Below, piece by piece: positions 23,052 through 32,586 of a stretch of 64,000 nt of DNA. The stretch comes from Bacteroidia bacterium (lineage in GTDB: Bacteria; Bacteroidota; Bacteroidia; B-17B0; Aurantibacillaceae), in contig JADLED010000256.1 of NCBI GenBank assembly GCA_020846335.1, positions 1-64,000 on the forward strand, given 5' to 3'. The notes under the pieces were generated by a model. It did not search any database. It saw only the letters and a program-made list of their open reading frames with translations, and was not told where the DNA came from. Position numbers and translations under genes: made by a program. Each line of letters begins with the position of its first letter. The first letter of the stretch is position 1.

Positions 23052-24629
23052 TTACTTTTTCGATTTTTTTAGCAGAAAGTTTTTGGGTCGTTCGGCATTA
23101 ACCTTGCCCATGTCGCTCACAGTCATTTTTTCCTCAAGTTTCAGATAACCTCTCGCTTCAACATTCACCACGTAGTCTCCGGCAGGCAATGCCATTACAA
23201 ATTTTCCTGTTTTGGTATTGGGTGCGTAGCTGTATTCGTATTTGGTTTTAACGTTGGTTACTGTTATGCTCACTGCATAGCTTTTAGGCTGGTTTGCCGG
23301 AATCGAATCGCCCATAAACACTTTGCCGGTAAAAATTACATGAATGGGTTCTCGTTCGTTTAACTTTACCCGGTAAATGTCAAGTTCGCCAAAACCATTG
23401 GGTCTAAACGAACTAATATAGGCCAGACGGTTATCGGCGGTTACACAAATGCTTTTATCATCGTCGGTTGAATTTATGGGATAACCTAAATTTTCGGGAT
23501 TGGAAAAAACATTTAATTTTTGATTCCATACCGTTTTAAACAAATCGTAGCCGCCCATGCTGTTATGGCCTTCGCTGGCAAAATACAATGTTTGTCCGTC
23601 GAATGCCAAAAAGGGCATGTCTTCGTTATACGGTGTGTTGATGTTGTCGGGCAGCATGGTAGGCACACCCCAATGCCCGTTTGGTAATTTGCGGCTCATG
23701 TACAAATCGCTGTTATCGGTTAAATCTTCGCGTCTGGCAAAAAAAGCAACGCTACCGTCTTCGGTAAAACAGGCACTGCTTTCAACAAACTCGTTCAGTA
23801 TTTCCTCAATTAATTTTGGTTTGGCAAATTCGCTTTGTGCATCTTTACGGGTACTCACATAAATATCGCCGTATTTATCAATGTGGTCTTCGTACACGAT
23901 CATTTCCATACCATCTGAGCGCAGGCCCACCGCCTGTTCGTCGAGATTGCCATTTACCATGCGGCCAACATTTTTGGCGGGAGTCCAGGCGCCATCCACC
24001 ATGGTGCTTTGGTAAATGTCGCTGCTGCGGTAGCCATCCATTTCCACTTTTTTTCCACCAAGGTTTTCTTTTCGCCGCGAGGTAAATACCATAAACGTTT
24101 CGTCTCTATCAATGTAAGGAAAATAATCGGGGTCGGCGCTGTTTATGTCTTTACCTAAATTTTGAAACGACACTTTTACGGGTTTGCTCATTAACTTAAG
24201 GGCGTTGTCGCAATTTCTTATATAGCGCTCCACCTCATCGTCGTGTTTTGGTTTTTTTACTTTAAATTTTTCGAAAGCAAGCATGGCGTCTTCGAGGCGG
24301 TTGTTGAGGTGATAGGCAATGCCCAGGTGCAGCCACACATCGGGCTCGTTGTGATGGTCTTTGGAGGCCAGTTCGAGATACTTCACAGCGAGTTCGCGGT
24401 TGAGGCGGGTATTTAGGTAACACACCCCCAGTTTGTATTTTAACTTTTCATTGTCGGGATCTTTTCTTAATTCGGCTTCGTATACCGGAATGGCCATGAG
24501 GTAGTTGCCATGTTTAATGTGTTCATCGCCTTCTTCCACTTCCTGCACTTTTGGTGTTTTGTTGGTTTGCGAAAAAACCGGCGAACAAAAACAAAATAAA
24601 ACAAGTATAATTAAACTCTTAATTCTCAT
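23052..24629 (-). CDS. PorE-like TPR/PD40 protein lacking the OmpA domain
   Basis: A 525-residue exported protein from the ATG at 24629 (MRIKSLIILVLFCFCSPVFSQ signal); an upstream TTG at 24647 is less likely. Order of domains: TPR repeats about 30-130, a WD40-like PD40 beta-propeller about 150-410 (SADPDYFPYIDRDETFMVFTS, LYFASEGHNSMGGYDLF, RLAYISSFRPNGFGELDIY), and a carboxypeptidase-regulatory-like beta domain about 430-525. This is the layout of the T9SS-associated protein PorE up to but not including its peptidoglycan-binding OmpA domain. It could be a PorE relative or another PD40 family member. The gene stands alone, downstream of the rhomboid genes. Confidence 0.75.
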   Translation of the reverse strand: MRIKSLIILVLFCFCSPVFSQTNKTPKVQEVEEGDEHIKHGNYLMAIPVYEAELRKDPDNEKLKYKLGVCYLNTRLNRELAVKYLELASKDHHNEPDVWLHLGIAYHLNNRLEDAMLAFEKFKVKKPKHDDEVERYIRNCDNALKLMSKPVKVSFQNLGKDINSADPDYFPYIDRDETFMVFTSRRKENLGGKKVEMDGYRSSDIYQSTMVDGAWTPAKNVGRMVNGNLDEQAVGLRSDGMEMIVYEDHIDKYGDIYVSTRKDAQSEFAKPKLIEEILNEFVESSACFTEDGSVAFFARREDLTDNSDLYMSRKLPNGHWGVPTMLPDNINTPYNEDMPFLAFDGQTLYFASEGHNSMGGYDLFKTVWNQKLNVFSNPENLGYPINSTDDDKSICVTADNRLAYISSFRPNGFGELDIYRVKLNEREPIHVIFTGKVFMGDSIPANQPKSYAVSITVTNVKTKYEYSYAPNTKTGKFVMALPAGDYVVNVEARGYLKLEEKMTVSDMGKVNAERPKNFLLKKSKK

Positions 24630-24698
24630 TAGTAAAGCAGCGATCAATGAAGCCGCAACTAATATACTTTAATTAAATAATAAATGAATAGGGGGATA

Positions 24699-25535
24699 TT
24701 ATTTTTTTTGTGAGAGTTTAAATAGCTCGTCCTTCTCGCTACGGGTTAAACTGTCGTAGCCACTTTTAGAGATTTTCTCCAGAAGCTGGTTCATTTTTTG
24801 TTCGTCGTTTAAATAGTTCGTTTCAACGGGTTTTGTATAGCTTTGGTTGTTGCTCACTACTTTTAATTTGCTGCGTTTTTTGGTTAAAAACGAAAAGTTT
24901 AAAAAGTCGGTGCCCTTTTTTAAATAATAGGCATACACCAAACCAAAAGCCGCGCCACCCATGTGCGAAATTTTTCCGCCGGTGTTGGTAGAAATGTCCA
25001 CCAATGTGGTTAGCACAAACATAATCAGGTAAATGTATTTGTAAGCCATGCTAAACACCCCAAACAACAACATTTGATAGTTAGGCGTGTAAACCAGCAT
25101 TACCGCACCAACTCCGAGTATGGCCGACGAAGCGCCAAACAACTGGGGCTGCAAAAACGAATTGGTAAATACCATTGAGAGAAGCAACATGAGCACGCCA
25201 CCGGCCACACCGCTCATAATGTACACGTAGTAAAGTTTTTGCGATTTAAACACAATAAAAAACACCTGCGACATAAAATAAAAAATAAGCATGTTGCTGA
25301 GCAGGTGCCAAAAATCTACGTGTGTAAAGGCAAAGGTAAAAAGGGTCCAGAAGCGTACCAGAAAGTGCGGGCCATTTACCGGCAGGGCCAGGTACTCGAG
25401 GCCTGCCGACTTTGGCAGGTGCGATAAGCTTAACACCATGTTGAGTGTTAAAAAAACAACCACATTAATTAAAATAATTTGCGTGGAAGCTCCCTGCTTT
25501 TTTAATGTATCGGTTATGCGGTTCAAAAAATCCAT
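24699..25535 (-). CDS. Rhomboid family intramembrane serine protease
   Basis: A 278-residue membrane protein with six or so hydrophobic helices between 20 and 215. Family marks: HVDFWHLLSNMLIFYFMSQV (the HxxxN region), catalytic-serine region LFGASSAILGVGA and histidine region KISHMGGAAFGLVYAYYL. The usual GxSG motif reads GASS, with the serine kept. The C-terminal 60 residues are a polar cytoplasmic tail ending SRSEKDELFKLSQKK. It follows the second rhomboid gene by one base and mutL before that. Substrates cannot be inferred. Confidence 0.88.
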   Translation of the reverse strand: MDFLNRITDTLKKQGASTQIILINVVVFLTLNMVLSLSHLPKSAGLEYLALPVNGPHFLVRFWTLFTFAFTHVDFWHLLSNMLIFYFMSQVFFIVFKSQKLYYVYIMSGVAGGVLMLLLSMVFTNSFLQPQLFGASSAILGVGAVMLVYTPNYQMLLFGVFSMAYKYIYLIMFVLTTLVDISTNTGGKISHMGGAAFGLVYAYYLKKGTDFLNFSFLTKKRSKLKVVSNNQSYTKPVETNYLNDEQKMNQLLEKISKSGYDSLTRSEKDELFKLSQKK

Positions 25536-25536
25536 C

Positions 25537-26271
25537 TTAATAAAACTGATTGCGGTCGCGGCGCCATGTATAAATTAAAACAAGGCCTACCAGCAGGCCA
25601 CCCAAATGCGCAAAGTGGCCTACTTTGTCGCCCGCCTGTGGATTCATGCCCAAAAAAAGTTCGGCGCCACCATATAACAATACCATCCACTTTGCTTTTA
25701 TGGGGATGAACATGTAAATTCTCATTTCCATATTGGGAAACAACACCCCATAAGCTGCCAGCAAGCCGTAGAGCGCGCCCGATGCACCCACCACCACCGA
25801 CCTGTTGAGGTATTCAAATTTTTGTTCAATGAGTTTGGCCTTATAGGCAATGTCGGTTGTGCTATCAATTATTGCGTTTACCTGCGGCAACATGTGTTGT
25901 ATTTGATAACCGGTAATGGCATAATTTAAAGCAGCGGCACCATAGCCGGTTAACATGTAGTAAATTAAAAACCGTTTTGGCCCCCACACCTGTTCAAGCA
26001 AAGGACCAAACAGGTAAAGCCCCAGCATGTTCATTATAATATGCTGAAAGCTGGTGGTATCGTGCATAAAAATGTAGGTGATAAACTGGTGCGGCTTAAA
26101 ATTTTCGGAGAGGTGGTAATGCAGGCCTAAAAAATCGGTGAGGTCGTAGTGCTTTACTTTAAGAATAAGCAGGGTCGAAAAATAAATTATGAAGTTGATG
26201 AAGATCAGATTTTTGGTAACCATTGGCAGGTTTCCAAATCCTCCTACACCGTATTGATTGTTGAACCTCAT
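25537..26271 (-). CDS. Rhomboid family intramembrane serine protease
   Basis: A 244-residue rhomboid with the full catalytic pair: VVGASGALYGLLAAYG (GxSG serine) and GHFAHLGGLLVGLVLIYTW (histidine), plus HDTTSFQHIIMNMLGLYLFGPLLE, the HxxxN-bearing helix. Six transmembrane helices are evident. It begins immediately after the stop of mutL and ends one base before the next rhomboid gene, so the three form a compact operon. The two rhomboids differ enough in sequence that they are probably not a recent duplication. Inner membrane. Confidence 0.9.
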   Translation of the reverse strand: MRFNNQYGVGGFGNLPMVTKNLIFINFIIYFSTLLILKVKHYDLTDFLGLHYHLSENFKPHQFITYIFMHDTTSFQHIIMNMLGLYLFGPLLEQVWGPKRFLIYYMLTGYGAAALNYAITGYQIQHMLPQVNAIIDSTTDIAYKAKLIEQKFEYLNRSVVVGASGALYGLLAAYGVLFPNMEMRIYMFIPIKAKWMVLLYGGAELFLGMNPQAGDKVGHFAHLGGLLVGLVLIYTWRRDRNQFY

Positions 26272-28095
26272 TTAGCGTCTAAAAAATTTTTCAATTTCGG
26301 GGTATTCCACTTCCATCATAATGAGCTTGCCACCGGCGGTGTAGAGCGGACTTTCGCAATCAAACAAACTGTTGAGTAACAATTTCATTTCTTCTGTTTC
26401 GAGCACCTTGCCGTATTTAATAGAGGTGTTGCGGGCAATGGCGCGGCAAAGGTTATCGTGTTTTTCTATTTTGGCTTCGATGGTATTAAGGCGGTAGGTT
26501 TCTAAAATGCCTTCTATGGTTTCAACAATATTAAACTCCTGCATGTCGCCAGGGGTGCCGTTTACCACCATGCTGTTTTTTCCAAAAATTTCCATATCAA
26601 AGCCCAGCATTTTAAACTCGGGCAACAAATCTTTAGCCAGCGAAAAATCATTGGCACTCATTTCAATTTGCTCAGGAAACAATAATTGTTGTGTGCTTAT
26701 GGCGTGTTGTTTAATGGAATTGAGGTAGTGCTCATAAACCACGCGCTCGTGTGCCCGCTGCTGGTCCACAATTAAAACGTTTTGGTTATACGCCGTAACC
26801 ATGTATTTGTTGTTTAACTGAAACACATTAAAATCGATGGCTTCTTTTTTAATACTTTCTATGGCTTGTTGTTGGGGTGCGGCATCGGTGGCAGCATCGC
26901 TGTTGGTTTTAAATCCTTCAAACAAATTTTCCCAGTTTTGACGGTTACTTTTTTGTAGCGTTTCGTTGCCGCTAGTTTTACCGGTGTTAAATGGATTGTA
27001 AGAGGTGTTGTAACTCACCTGTGGCTGAGTATAAATTTTTCCGGCGCTAATGGGTTCGGCATTAAATCCGGTTTCCTGCTCAAAGTCGAGCGAGCCAGAT
27101 GCTCCGGCTTTGCCCAGTGCCCGCTTAATGGCGCTGGTTAAAAGCATGTACACCGTTTTGTCGTCGGTAAATTTTACTTCGGTTTTTGTGGGATGGATAT
27201 TAATATCGATGTGTTTGGGATCGAGTTCTAAAAAAATAAAATAGCGTGGATGCGATTGGTAGCTGATGAGTTCTTTATAGGCTTCGTAAATGGCATGATT
27301 TAAAAAAGGATTTCTTACAAAGCGGTTGTTTACAAAAAAGTACTGTTCCTTTTTGCTTTTAATGGCGTATTCGGGCAGACTCACATAGCCGGTAATTTTT
27401 ACAAAGGACGTGTCTTCGTTAATTTGCACCAGTTCTTTTTGAATGTAATTTCCCATCAGCGATTTAATGCGCTGCATCAGGTTACCGGCGGGCAAATTGA
27501 GTACTTCGTTGCCATTGCTAATAAATACAAAATGAATGTTGGTGTGCGGAATGGCCACGCGCTCAATTTCATCCACAATGTGTTTTTGTTCTATCTGATC
27601 GCTTTTTAAAAAATTGCGTCGTGCGGGGATGTTGTAAAATAAATTTTTTACGGTAAAGCTGGTGCCTGTTGCTGCCTGGCATTCGGTTTGCGAAATAAGT
27701 TTGCTGCCTTCTACAATTAAGTGTTGGGCTACTAAATCATTTTCCTGCCGGGTTTTAAGTTCTACCTGAGCAATGGCGGCAATACTGGCCAGGGCCTCGC
27801 CCCTAAAGCCTTTGGTGGTTAGGGTAAACAAATCGTCGGCCGAACTTATTTTGGAAGTGGCATGGCGTTCAAAACTCATGCGGGCATCAAAAGGATTCAT
27901 GCCTTTGCCGTTGTCTATTACCTGAATCATGGTTTTTCCGGCATCCTTTATTATAAGGCGTATGTGGGTGGCGCCGGCATCAATGGCGTTTTCGAGCAAC
28001 TCCTTTACCACACTGGCAGGGCGTTGCACCACCTCACCCGCGGCAATTTGGTTGGCCACGTGGTCGGGTAAAAGCGCAATAATGTTGTTCGACAT
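26272..28095 (-). CDS. mutL: DNA mismatch repair protein MutL
   Basis: A 607-residue MutL coupling MutS mismatch recognition to strand excision. The N-terminal GHKL ATPase has KELLENAIDA (Glu32, Asn36, Asp39), DNGKGM (61-66) and GFRGEAL (about 96-102); the transducer domain follows to about 330, then a Ser/Gln/Asn-rich linker, then the C-terminal dimerisation domain with DQQRAHERVVYE. This last motif keeps the acidic positions of the DQHAx2Ex4E endonuclease motif but lacks its histidine, so nicking activity is uncertain. A minus-strand TAAATTTG box at 28103-28110 lies only 8 bases before the ATG. First gene of the mutL-rhomboid-rhomboid operon. Confidence 0.95.
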   Translation of the reverse strand: MSNNIIALLPDHVANQIAAGEVVQRPASVVKELLENAIDAGATHIRLIIKDAGKTMIQVIDNGKGMNPFDARMSFERHATSKISSADDLFTLTTKGFRGEALASIAAIAQVELKTRQENDLVAQHLIVEGSKLISQTECQAATGTSFTVKNLFYNIPARRNFLKSDQIEQKHIVDEIERVAIPHTNIHFVFISNGNEVLNLPAGNLMQRIKSLMGNYIQKELVQINEDTSFVKITGYVSLPEYAIKSKKEQYFFVNNRFVRNPFLNHAIYEAYKELISYQSHPRYFIFLELDPKHIDINIHPTKTEVKFTDDKTVYMLLTSAIKRALGKAGASGSLDFEQETGFNAEPISAGKIYTQPQVSYNTSYNPFNTGKTSGNETLQKSNRQNWENLFEGFKTNSDAATDAAPQQQAIESIKKEAIDFNVFQLNNKYMVTAYNQNVLIVDQQRAHERVVYEHYLNSIKQHAISTQQLLFPEQIEMSANDFSLAKDLLPEFKMLGFDMEIFGKNSMVVNGTPGDMQEFNIVETIEGILETYRLNTIEAKIEKHDNLCRAIARNTSIKYGKVLETEEMKLLLNSLFDCESPLYTAGGKLIMMEVEYPEIEKFFRR

Positions 28096-28199
28096 AGGGT
28101 GTCAAATTTAATGAAATAAAGCGGTTTTGGAAGGGTGGCTGGTTGGACTTCGAATTTTTGTAATTTAATATCAAAACTGTTTGAAAGGGTGTTAAGAGT

Positions 28200-28219
28200 T
28201 TAAGAATAAAGATTCTTAA
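28200..28219. other. Short perfect palindrome in the mutL/T9SS-cargo divergent region
   Basis: TTAAGAAT (28200-28207) and ATTCTTAA (28212-28219) form an 8-base perfect inverted repeat with a 4-base AAAG spacer. It could be an operator or a small hairpin in the 278-base gap 28096-28373. Role unknown. Confidence 0.35.
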
Positions 28220-28302
28220 CCATTAATGCAGTTTAAGATAGGGCATTGTGAACCAATTAACTCGCAAAAAAGCAAAGGTTATTCCCCAAAACAGCAAAAT
28301 AA

Positions 28303-28335
28303 TTGTATAAGTGACTTGATTATTTTATAAATTTG
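28303..28335 (+). promoter_or_regulatory. Promoter of the 28374 T9SS cargo gene
   Basis: TTG at 28303-28305, a 22-base spacer and TAAATTTG at 28328-28335 fit the Bacteroidota consensus; the -7 box ends 38 bases before the ATG. Confidence 0.55.
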
Positions 28336-28373
28336 GTCATATCAGTTACAATAACTAAAAAAACTATCGAAAA

Positions 28374-31300
28374 ATGAAAAAAAACTACACCATTAAAAAA
28401 GCAATTTTTGCTTTATTGGTAATGTTGGGGTTAAATGCCGGGGCGCAAATATCGGGCATTGTAACCATTAACAGCGCCGCACCAACAGCGGGCACCAACT
28501 ACCAAACTTTTACGGCACTGGCCGCTGTTCTTAACACTTCGGGCATAAATGGTCCTCTTACGGTTAACGTAGTGGCATCCAGCGGCCCATATATCGAACA
28601 GGTTAACTTTAATCAAACAACCGGTATTTCGGCCACCAACACCATTACCATTAATGGTAATAATTGCACTCTTCAGTTTAATGCTACTGCGGCCGCTTCG
28701 CCACACACCTTAATGTTTAGCGGTGCCGATTATATTACAGTAAACAATCTGAATGTTATTGGTTTAGGTGCCACTTACGCCCTTGCCGGACATTTATGGG
28801 GTGGTGCCGATAACAACACCTTTAATAACTGTACTTTTTCGGTGAGTTTAAGTACTACCGGAACATCGCAGGTGCCTTTCTCTATTAGTGGAAGTGGAAC
28901 CAGCGCTACAGCCAGCGGTAATTCAGGAAATAGCAACACGGCAAATTCCTGCACCATGAGTGGTGGATATTATAATACAACCATTTATGGCAGCACAACT
29001 GCGCCTTTTAATACCAATAATCGAATACTCAATTGTAATATTCTTGATTATTATGTGTACGGCATTTATCATGCTTATGCACAAGGTACCATCATTAAAG
29101 GCAATATTGTTGAGCGCATGAATCGTTTGTCCACTTCAACCTGCTATGGCATTATACTTACAACAGGCAGTATTAATGGTTGTGTGGTTGAAGGCAATCA
29201 TGTGCGTAGATTGTTTAACCTGATTCCAGCAAGTACCAACGTTACTTATTGTTTATACCTTAGTGCTGCATCAACGGCTACTGCACCTAACATTGTAAGA
29301 AATAACATTGTTTCGGATATTAATTCAAATGGTTCTACTTATGGTATTTATTTGCCATCGGCTTCCTATGCTCAGGTTTATCACAACACACTTTCACTTG
29401 ATGATCAAACGGCCACATCTGGCTTGGTTTATGGTATTTATATGGCCTCAACCAACAATAGCATTGTTAGAAATAATATTGTGAGTGTTACTAAAACAGG
29501 TAGTGGTGTTAAATATTGTATTTATGCTTCTTCTATTTCCAACATTACTTTAAATAATAACGATTATTATTTTACACCATCTTCCAGCAGCAGCAACCTT
29601 GGCTTTTTAACCTCGGCCTACAATACCTTATCAACCTGGCAAAATGCTACCGGACACGATTTTAACAGCTTTAACGTGGATCCGGCTTTTACCAATACCG
29701 CCACCATGAATTTTGCTCCAACCAATTTGACCATTAATAACATGGCAACGCCATTAGGCCTGGCCAATGATTTTTATAACAGTGGCAGAAGCTTAGCTAC
29801 CCCTGATCCGGGTGCTATTGAGTTTTATACTGTTTCGTGTACTTCAGCTCCGGGTGCCAACTCTGCCATTACACCAACCGCTCCGTTTTGTCCGGGCATG
29901 ACTGCCAATATTAATGTGGCAACCACATACAGTAATGCTGGATTCACCTATCAATGGGTGTCTTCCACCGTTTCATTGGTTGGTCCGTTTACTGCCATAC
30001 CGGGCGCTACTTTGGCCACCTACACCACCGCGCCATTAACACAAAATGTTTACTACAGTGCCATTATTACCTGTACTCCAACCAATCAAAACATTACTGC
30101 CACTTCGGGATTAATTACTGTAGCCGGAATTTCCTACAGCAATATTCCTTATTACGAAAGTTTTGAAAGTCTTGGTCCTAACAAGCTTCCAAATTGTTCG
30201 TGGAGTGCTCCTTCGTTAGGTGGTACCTCATTAACTCAAACTGTTTCAAATAATGGTGGCCGTATTCCGCGCACCGGAAATAATTTTGCTTCGTTTTTCA
30301 ACTCACCGGCAACTGTAAATTATTTTTACACCAATGGTTTAAATTTAAAAGCCGGAGTAACCTACTCTGCCTCGTTGTGGTACATTACCGATTTAATTAA
30401 CTCCACCAACTGGACAGATTTATCGATTATGGTTGGCACTTCGCAAACACCTGGTGGATTGGTAACCATTGCCTCCACTAATGGACCTGCGGCAAGTCCT
30501 AATCACAAGTCGTTATCAAACACCTTTACTGTAGCCACTACCGGTGTGTATTATGTGGCTGTTAGAGGCACTGCCACTCCGGGTTCGGCGGCTTATTTAT
30601 CGTGGGATGATTTATTGATTGAAGTGCCATGTAACTTAAACGAACCAAACATGACCATCTCAACCAATTACACAACTGCATGTAGCGGTGCTCCGTTTAC
30701 AATGAACGTAATGGGCGCCAACACTTATACCTGGAGCAATGGCAGCACTACTTCGGGCATCACCGTTATTCCATCGCCAAGCACCACTGCTTACTCTGTT
30801 ATGGGTACCAGCACACTGAGCGGTTGCACAAAAACTGTTACTCAGCCAATTCTGGTAAGTCTGTCGCCACAGGTTTCTATTTTCTCAGGCAACTCACAGG
30901 TATGTATTGGCAAATCGCTAACCTTAACTGCGGTAGGTGCTGCCAACTATAACTGGAGCAATGGTTCAAACAACGCATCAACTGTTGTATCACCAACGGC
31001 CACCACTACTTATTCAGTAATTGGTATTAATGCCGCAGGTTGCAGCACAACTGTTGTTCAACAAATTACTGTTAATCCAAATCCGGTAGTAAATGCTTCG
31101 GGCAATACTGCTAACATGTGTGTGGGTGAGTCGGTAACATTAACCGCCACCGGTGCTCAAAACTACCAATGGTCTTCAAGTCCATCGAGCATTTTGTTTG
31201 GTAACCCAATTGTGGTGAGTCCTACTACCTCACAACTGTATGCCGTTACCGGTACAGATAACAAAGGTTGCTCGGGTGTAACCTCTGTTATTTTGGATGT

Positions 31301-31571
31301 GAACGAGTGTACTGGTATTAATGAACAAAACGCTTTGGCTGGCCTTAACGTTTACCCTAATCCAAGCAAGGGAATTTTTATTGTTGAATTCAACAAATCA
31401 ATTAGCCGCCTGGTAGAGGTTACCGATGTTACCGGTCGTTTGGTTCTTTCTCAAAAAGCCGATTCTGATAAATTCAGTTTCGATTTAAGCAATGTATCTA
31501 AAGGTGTTTATCTGATTAAGATAACTTCTGCAGACGGTGTTAACATGACCAGAGTAATTAAACAGGACTAA
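28374..31571 (+). CDS. Large T9SS cargo: beta-helix, Ig-like modules and type A sorting domain
   Basis: A 1065-residue secreted protein. Signal peptide 1-24 (LLVMLGLNAGAQ); a parallel beta-helix region about 30-480 with Asn-rich turns (NNTFNNCTFSV, NNIVSDINSNGSTYGIYL, NSIVRNNIVSV); an Ig-like module to about 590; a jelly-roll/MAM-like domain about 590-760 (YYESFES...SWDDLLIEVPC); three Ig-like modules about 765-980 that closely resemble those of the giant adhesin (ANTYTWSNGSTTSGITV, CIGKSLTLTAVGA); and a type A sorting domain from about 990 (NVYPNPSKGIF ... KGVYLIKI). Probably a cell-surface or released protein that binds or processes glycans; no catalytic residues can be named. Confidence 0.85.
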   Translation: MKKNYTIKKAIFALLVMLGLNAGAQISGIVTINSAAPTAGTNYQTFTALAAVLNTSGINGPLTVNVVASSGPYIEQVNFNQTTGISATNTITINGNNCTLQFNATAAASPHTLMFSGADYITVNNLNVIGLGATYALAGHLWGGADNNTFNNCTFSVSLSTTGTSQVPFSISGSGTSATASGNSGNSNTANSCTMSGGYYNTTIYGSTTAPFNTNNRILNCNILDYYVYGIYHAYAQGTIIKGNIVERMNRLSTSTCYGIILTTGSINGCVVEGNHVRRLFNLIPASTNVTYCLYLSAASTATAPNIVRNNIVSDINSNGSTYGIYLPSASYAQVYHNTLSLDDQTATSGLVYGIYMASTNNSIVRNNIVSVTKTGSGVKYCIYASSISNITLNNNDYYFTPSSSSSNLGFLTSAYNTLSTWQNATGHDFNSFNVDPAFTNTATMNFAPTNLTINNMATPLGLANDFYNSGRSLATPDPGAIEFYTVSCTSAPGANSAITPTAPFCPGMTANINVATTYSNAGFTYQWVSSTVSLVGPFTAIPGATLATYTTAPLTQNVYYSAIITCTPTNQNITATSGLITVAGISYSNIPYYESFESLGPNKLPNCSWSAPSLGGTSLTQTVSNNGGRIPRTGNNFASFFNSPATVNYFYTNGLNLKAGVTYSASLWYITDLINSTNWTDLSIMVGTSQTPGGLVTIASTNGPAASPNHKSLSNTFTVATTGVYYVAVRGTATPGSAAYLSWDDLLIEVPCNLNEPNMTISTNYTTACSGAPFTMNVMGANTYTWSNGSTTSGITVIPSPSTTAYSVMGTSTLSGCTKTVTQPILVSLSPQVSIFSGNSQVCIGKSLTLTAVGAANYNWSNGSNNASTVVSPTATTTYSVIGINAAGCSTTVVQQITVNPNPVVNASGNTANMCVGESVTLTATGAQNYQWSSSPSSILFGNPIVVSPTTSQLYAVTGTDNKGCSGVTSVILDVNECTGINEQNALAGLNVYPNPSKGIFIVEFNKSISRLVEVTDVTGRLVLSQKADSDKFSFDLSNVSKGVYLIKITSADGVNMTRVIKQD

Positions 31572-31629
31572 AATTATCAGGCCATTTGATGCTTTATTTA
31601 AAAATTAAATATCACCTAAAAAATTAATA

Positions 31630-32511
31630 ATGATGAAATCGAAATATAATACATGTTCTGTTTCCGCTCCGCGTGGAAAATGGGCATTCCGTTTAGCCTT
31701 CCTGTTGCTGATTGGCAGCATTTTAATGCCATCGGCAATATTGGCACAACAAACCTACACCTTTACCAACTGCGGAAACATTGGTCCACAAGGGCCAACG
31801 CAAACAATGGTAAATTCTGCTTATGCTTCCACAAATCTGAATGGTAGTGTTACCATTGTCACTCAGGGTATTCAGCAATTTACCATTCCGGTTAGCGGTG
31901 GTTACCGCATAGAGGCATGGGGCGGACAGGGCTACGGTGCTTCCGGAGTTGGTGGTCGCGGTGCTTACATAAGCGGTGAATTTAATCTAACCGCCGGAAC
32001 TGTTTTAAAAATTCTGGTTGGTCAACAGGGCGAACTTCCAACAAACACCAGCTACAATGCGCAGTATGGCGGTGGTGGCGGAAGCTTTGTAACCGACATG
32101 GCAAATGTACCATACGTTGTTGCCGGTGGCGGCGGTGCCAACTGGAGCAGCTCTTTCTCTTCTGTTTCTGATGCTCCTGTTGGAACATCAGGTAACGGTG
32201 GTGCCGGTGTTGGAAGCACGGGTGCTGCTGGTGGCTCTAATGGTGGAGGTGGCGGAACAGCCAACTCGGCCGATGGTGGTGCTGGTATTACAGGCAATGG
32301 TGCAGGTACTTCTGCCGGTTATGCTTATGTTAACGGTGGCGTGGGTGGCTTTGTTACCTATGGTATTGGCGGCTTTGGCGGCGGAGGCGGCACCAGCAGC
32401 TTTAACAACCGACGTGCCGGTGGTGGCGGTGGCTACAGCGGTGGCGGTGCTGCCGAAGGTAGTACTTCAGGTTTTCCTGAAGGTGGCGGTGGCGGTTCTT
32501 ATAACAACTGA
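31630..32511 (+). CDS. Glycine-rich surface protein, 5' part before an in-frame TGA
   Basis: Residues 1-293 of what looks like one 687-residue protein. A cationic N-terminus and long hydrophobic stretch (FRLAFLLLIGSILMPSAILAQ) form the signal; then a glycine-rich domain (GGYRIEAWGGQGYGASGVGGRG, AGGGGGYSGGGA, GGGGGSYNN) of the type found in surface proteins and receptor-like ectodomains. It stops at TGA 32509-32511. The same frame continues without lesions into the 32572 ORF, and the sequence after the stop (TNQTNTAGVNLSHGKVVI) is the normal continuation of this domain. On its own this part has no sorting domain and would not be exported by the T9SS to the surface. Confidence 0.7.
   Translation: MMKSKYNTCSVSAPRGKWAFRLAFLLLIGSILMPSAILAQQTYTFTNCGNIGPQGPTQTMVNSAYASTNLNGSVTIVTQGIQQFTIPVSGGYRIEAWGGQGYGASGVGGRGAYISGEFNLTAGTVLKILVGQQGELPTNTSYNAQYGGGGGSFVTDMANVPYVVAGGGGANWSSSFSSVSDAPVGTSGNGGAGVGSTGAAGGSNGGGGGTANSADGGAGITGNGAGTSAGYAYVNGGVGGFVTYGIGGFGGGGGTSSFNNRRAGGGGGYSGGGAAEGSTSGFPEGGGGGSYNN
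32509..32511 (+). other. Premature in-frame TGA splitting the glycine-rich protein
   Basis: The codon falls in SYNN-stop-TNQTNTAG, where this domain normally has a glycine (GTNQ...). A single G-to-T change of GGA would create TGA. No frameshift or second stop occurs before 33693. Confidence 0.75.
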
Positions 32512-32586
32512 ACCAATCAAACAAACACCGCAGGTGTAAATTTAAGTCATGGTAAAGTAGTTATCAGCGAATTGTGTAATATCAGT

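Noticed and set aside
32509..32511. TGA recoded as glycine or tryptophan genome-wide
   Set aside because: TGA ends other intact genes here (17294-17296 and 21204-21206), so the code is standard.
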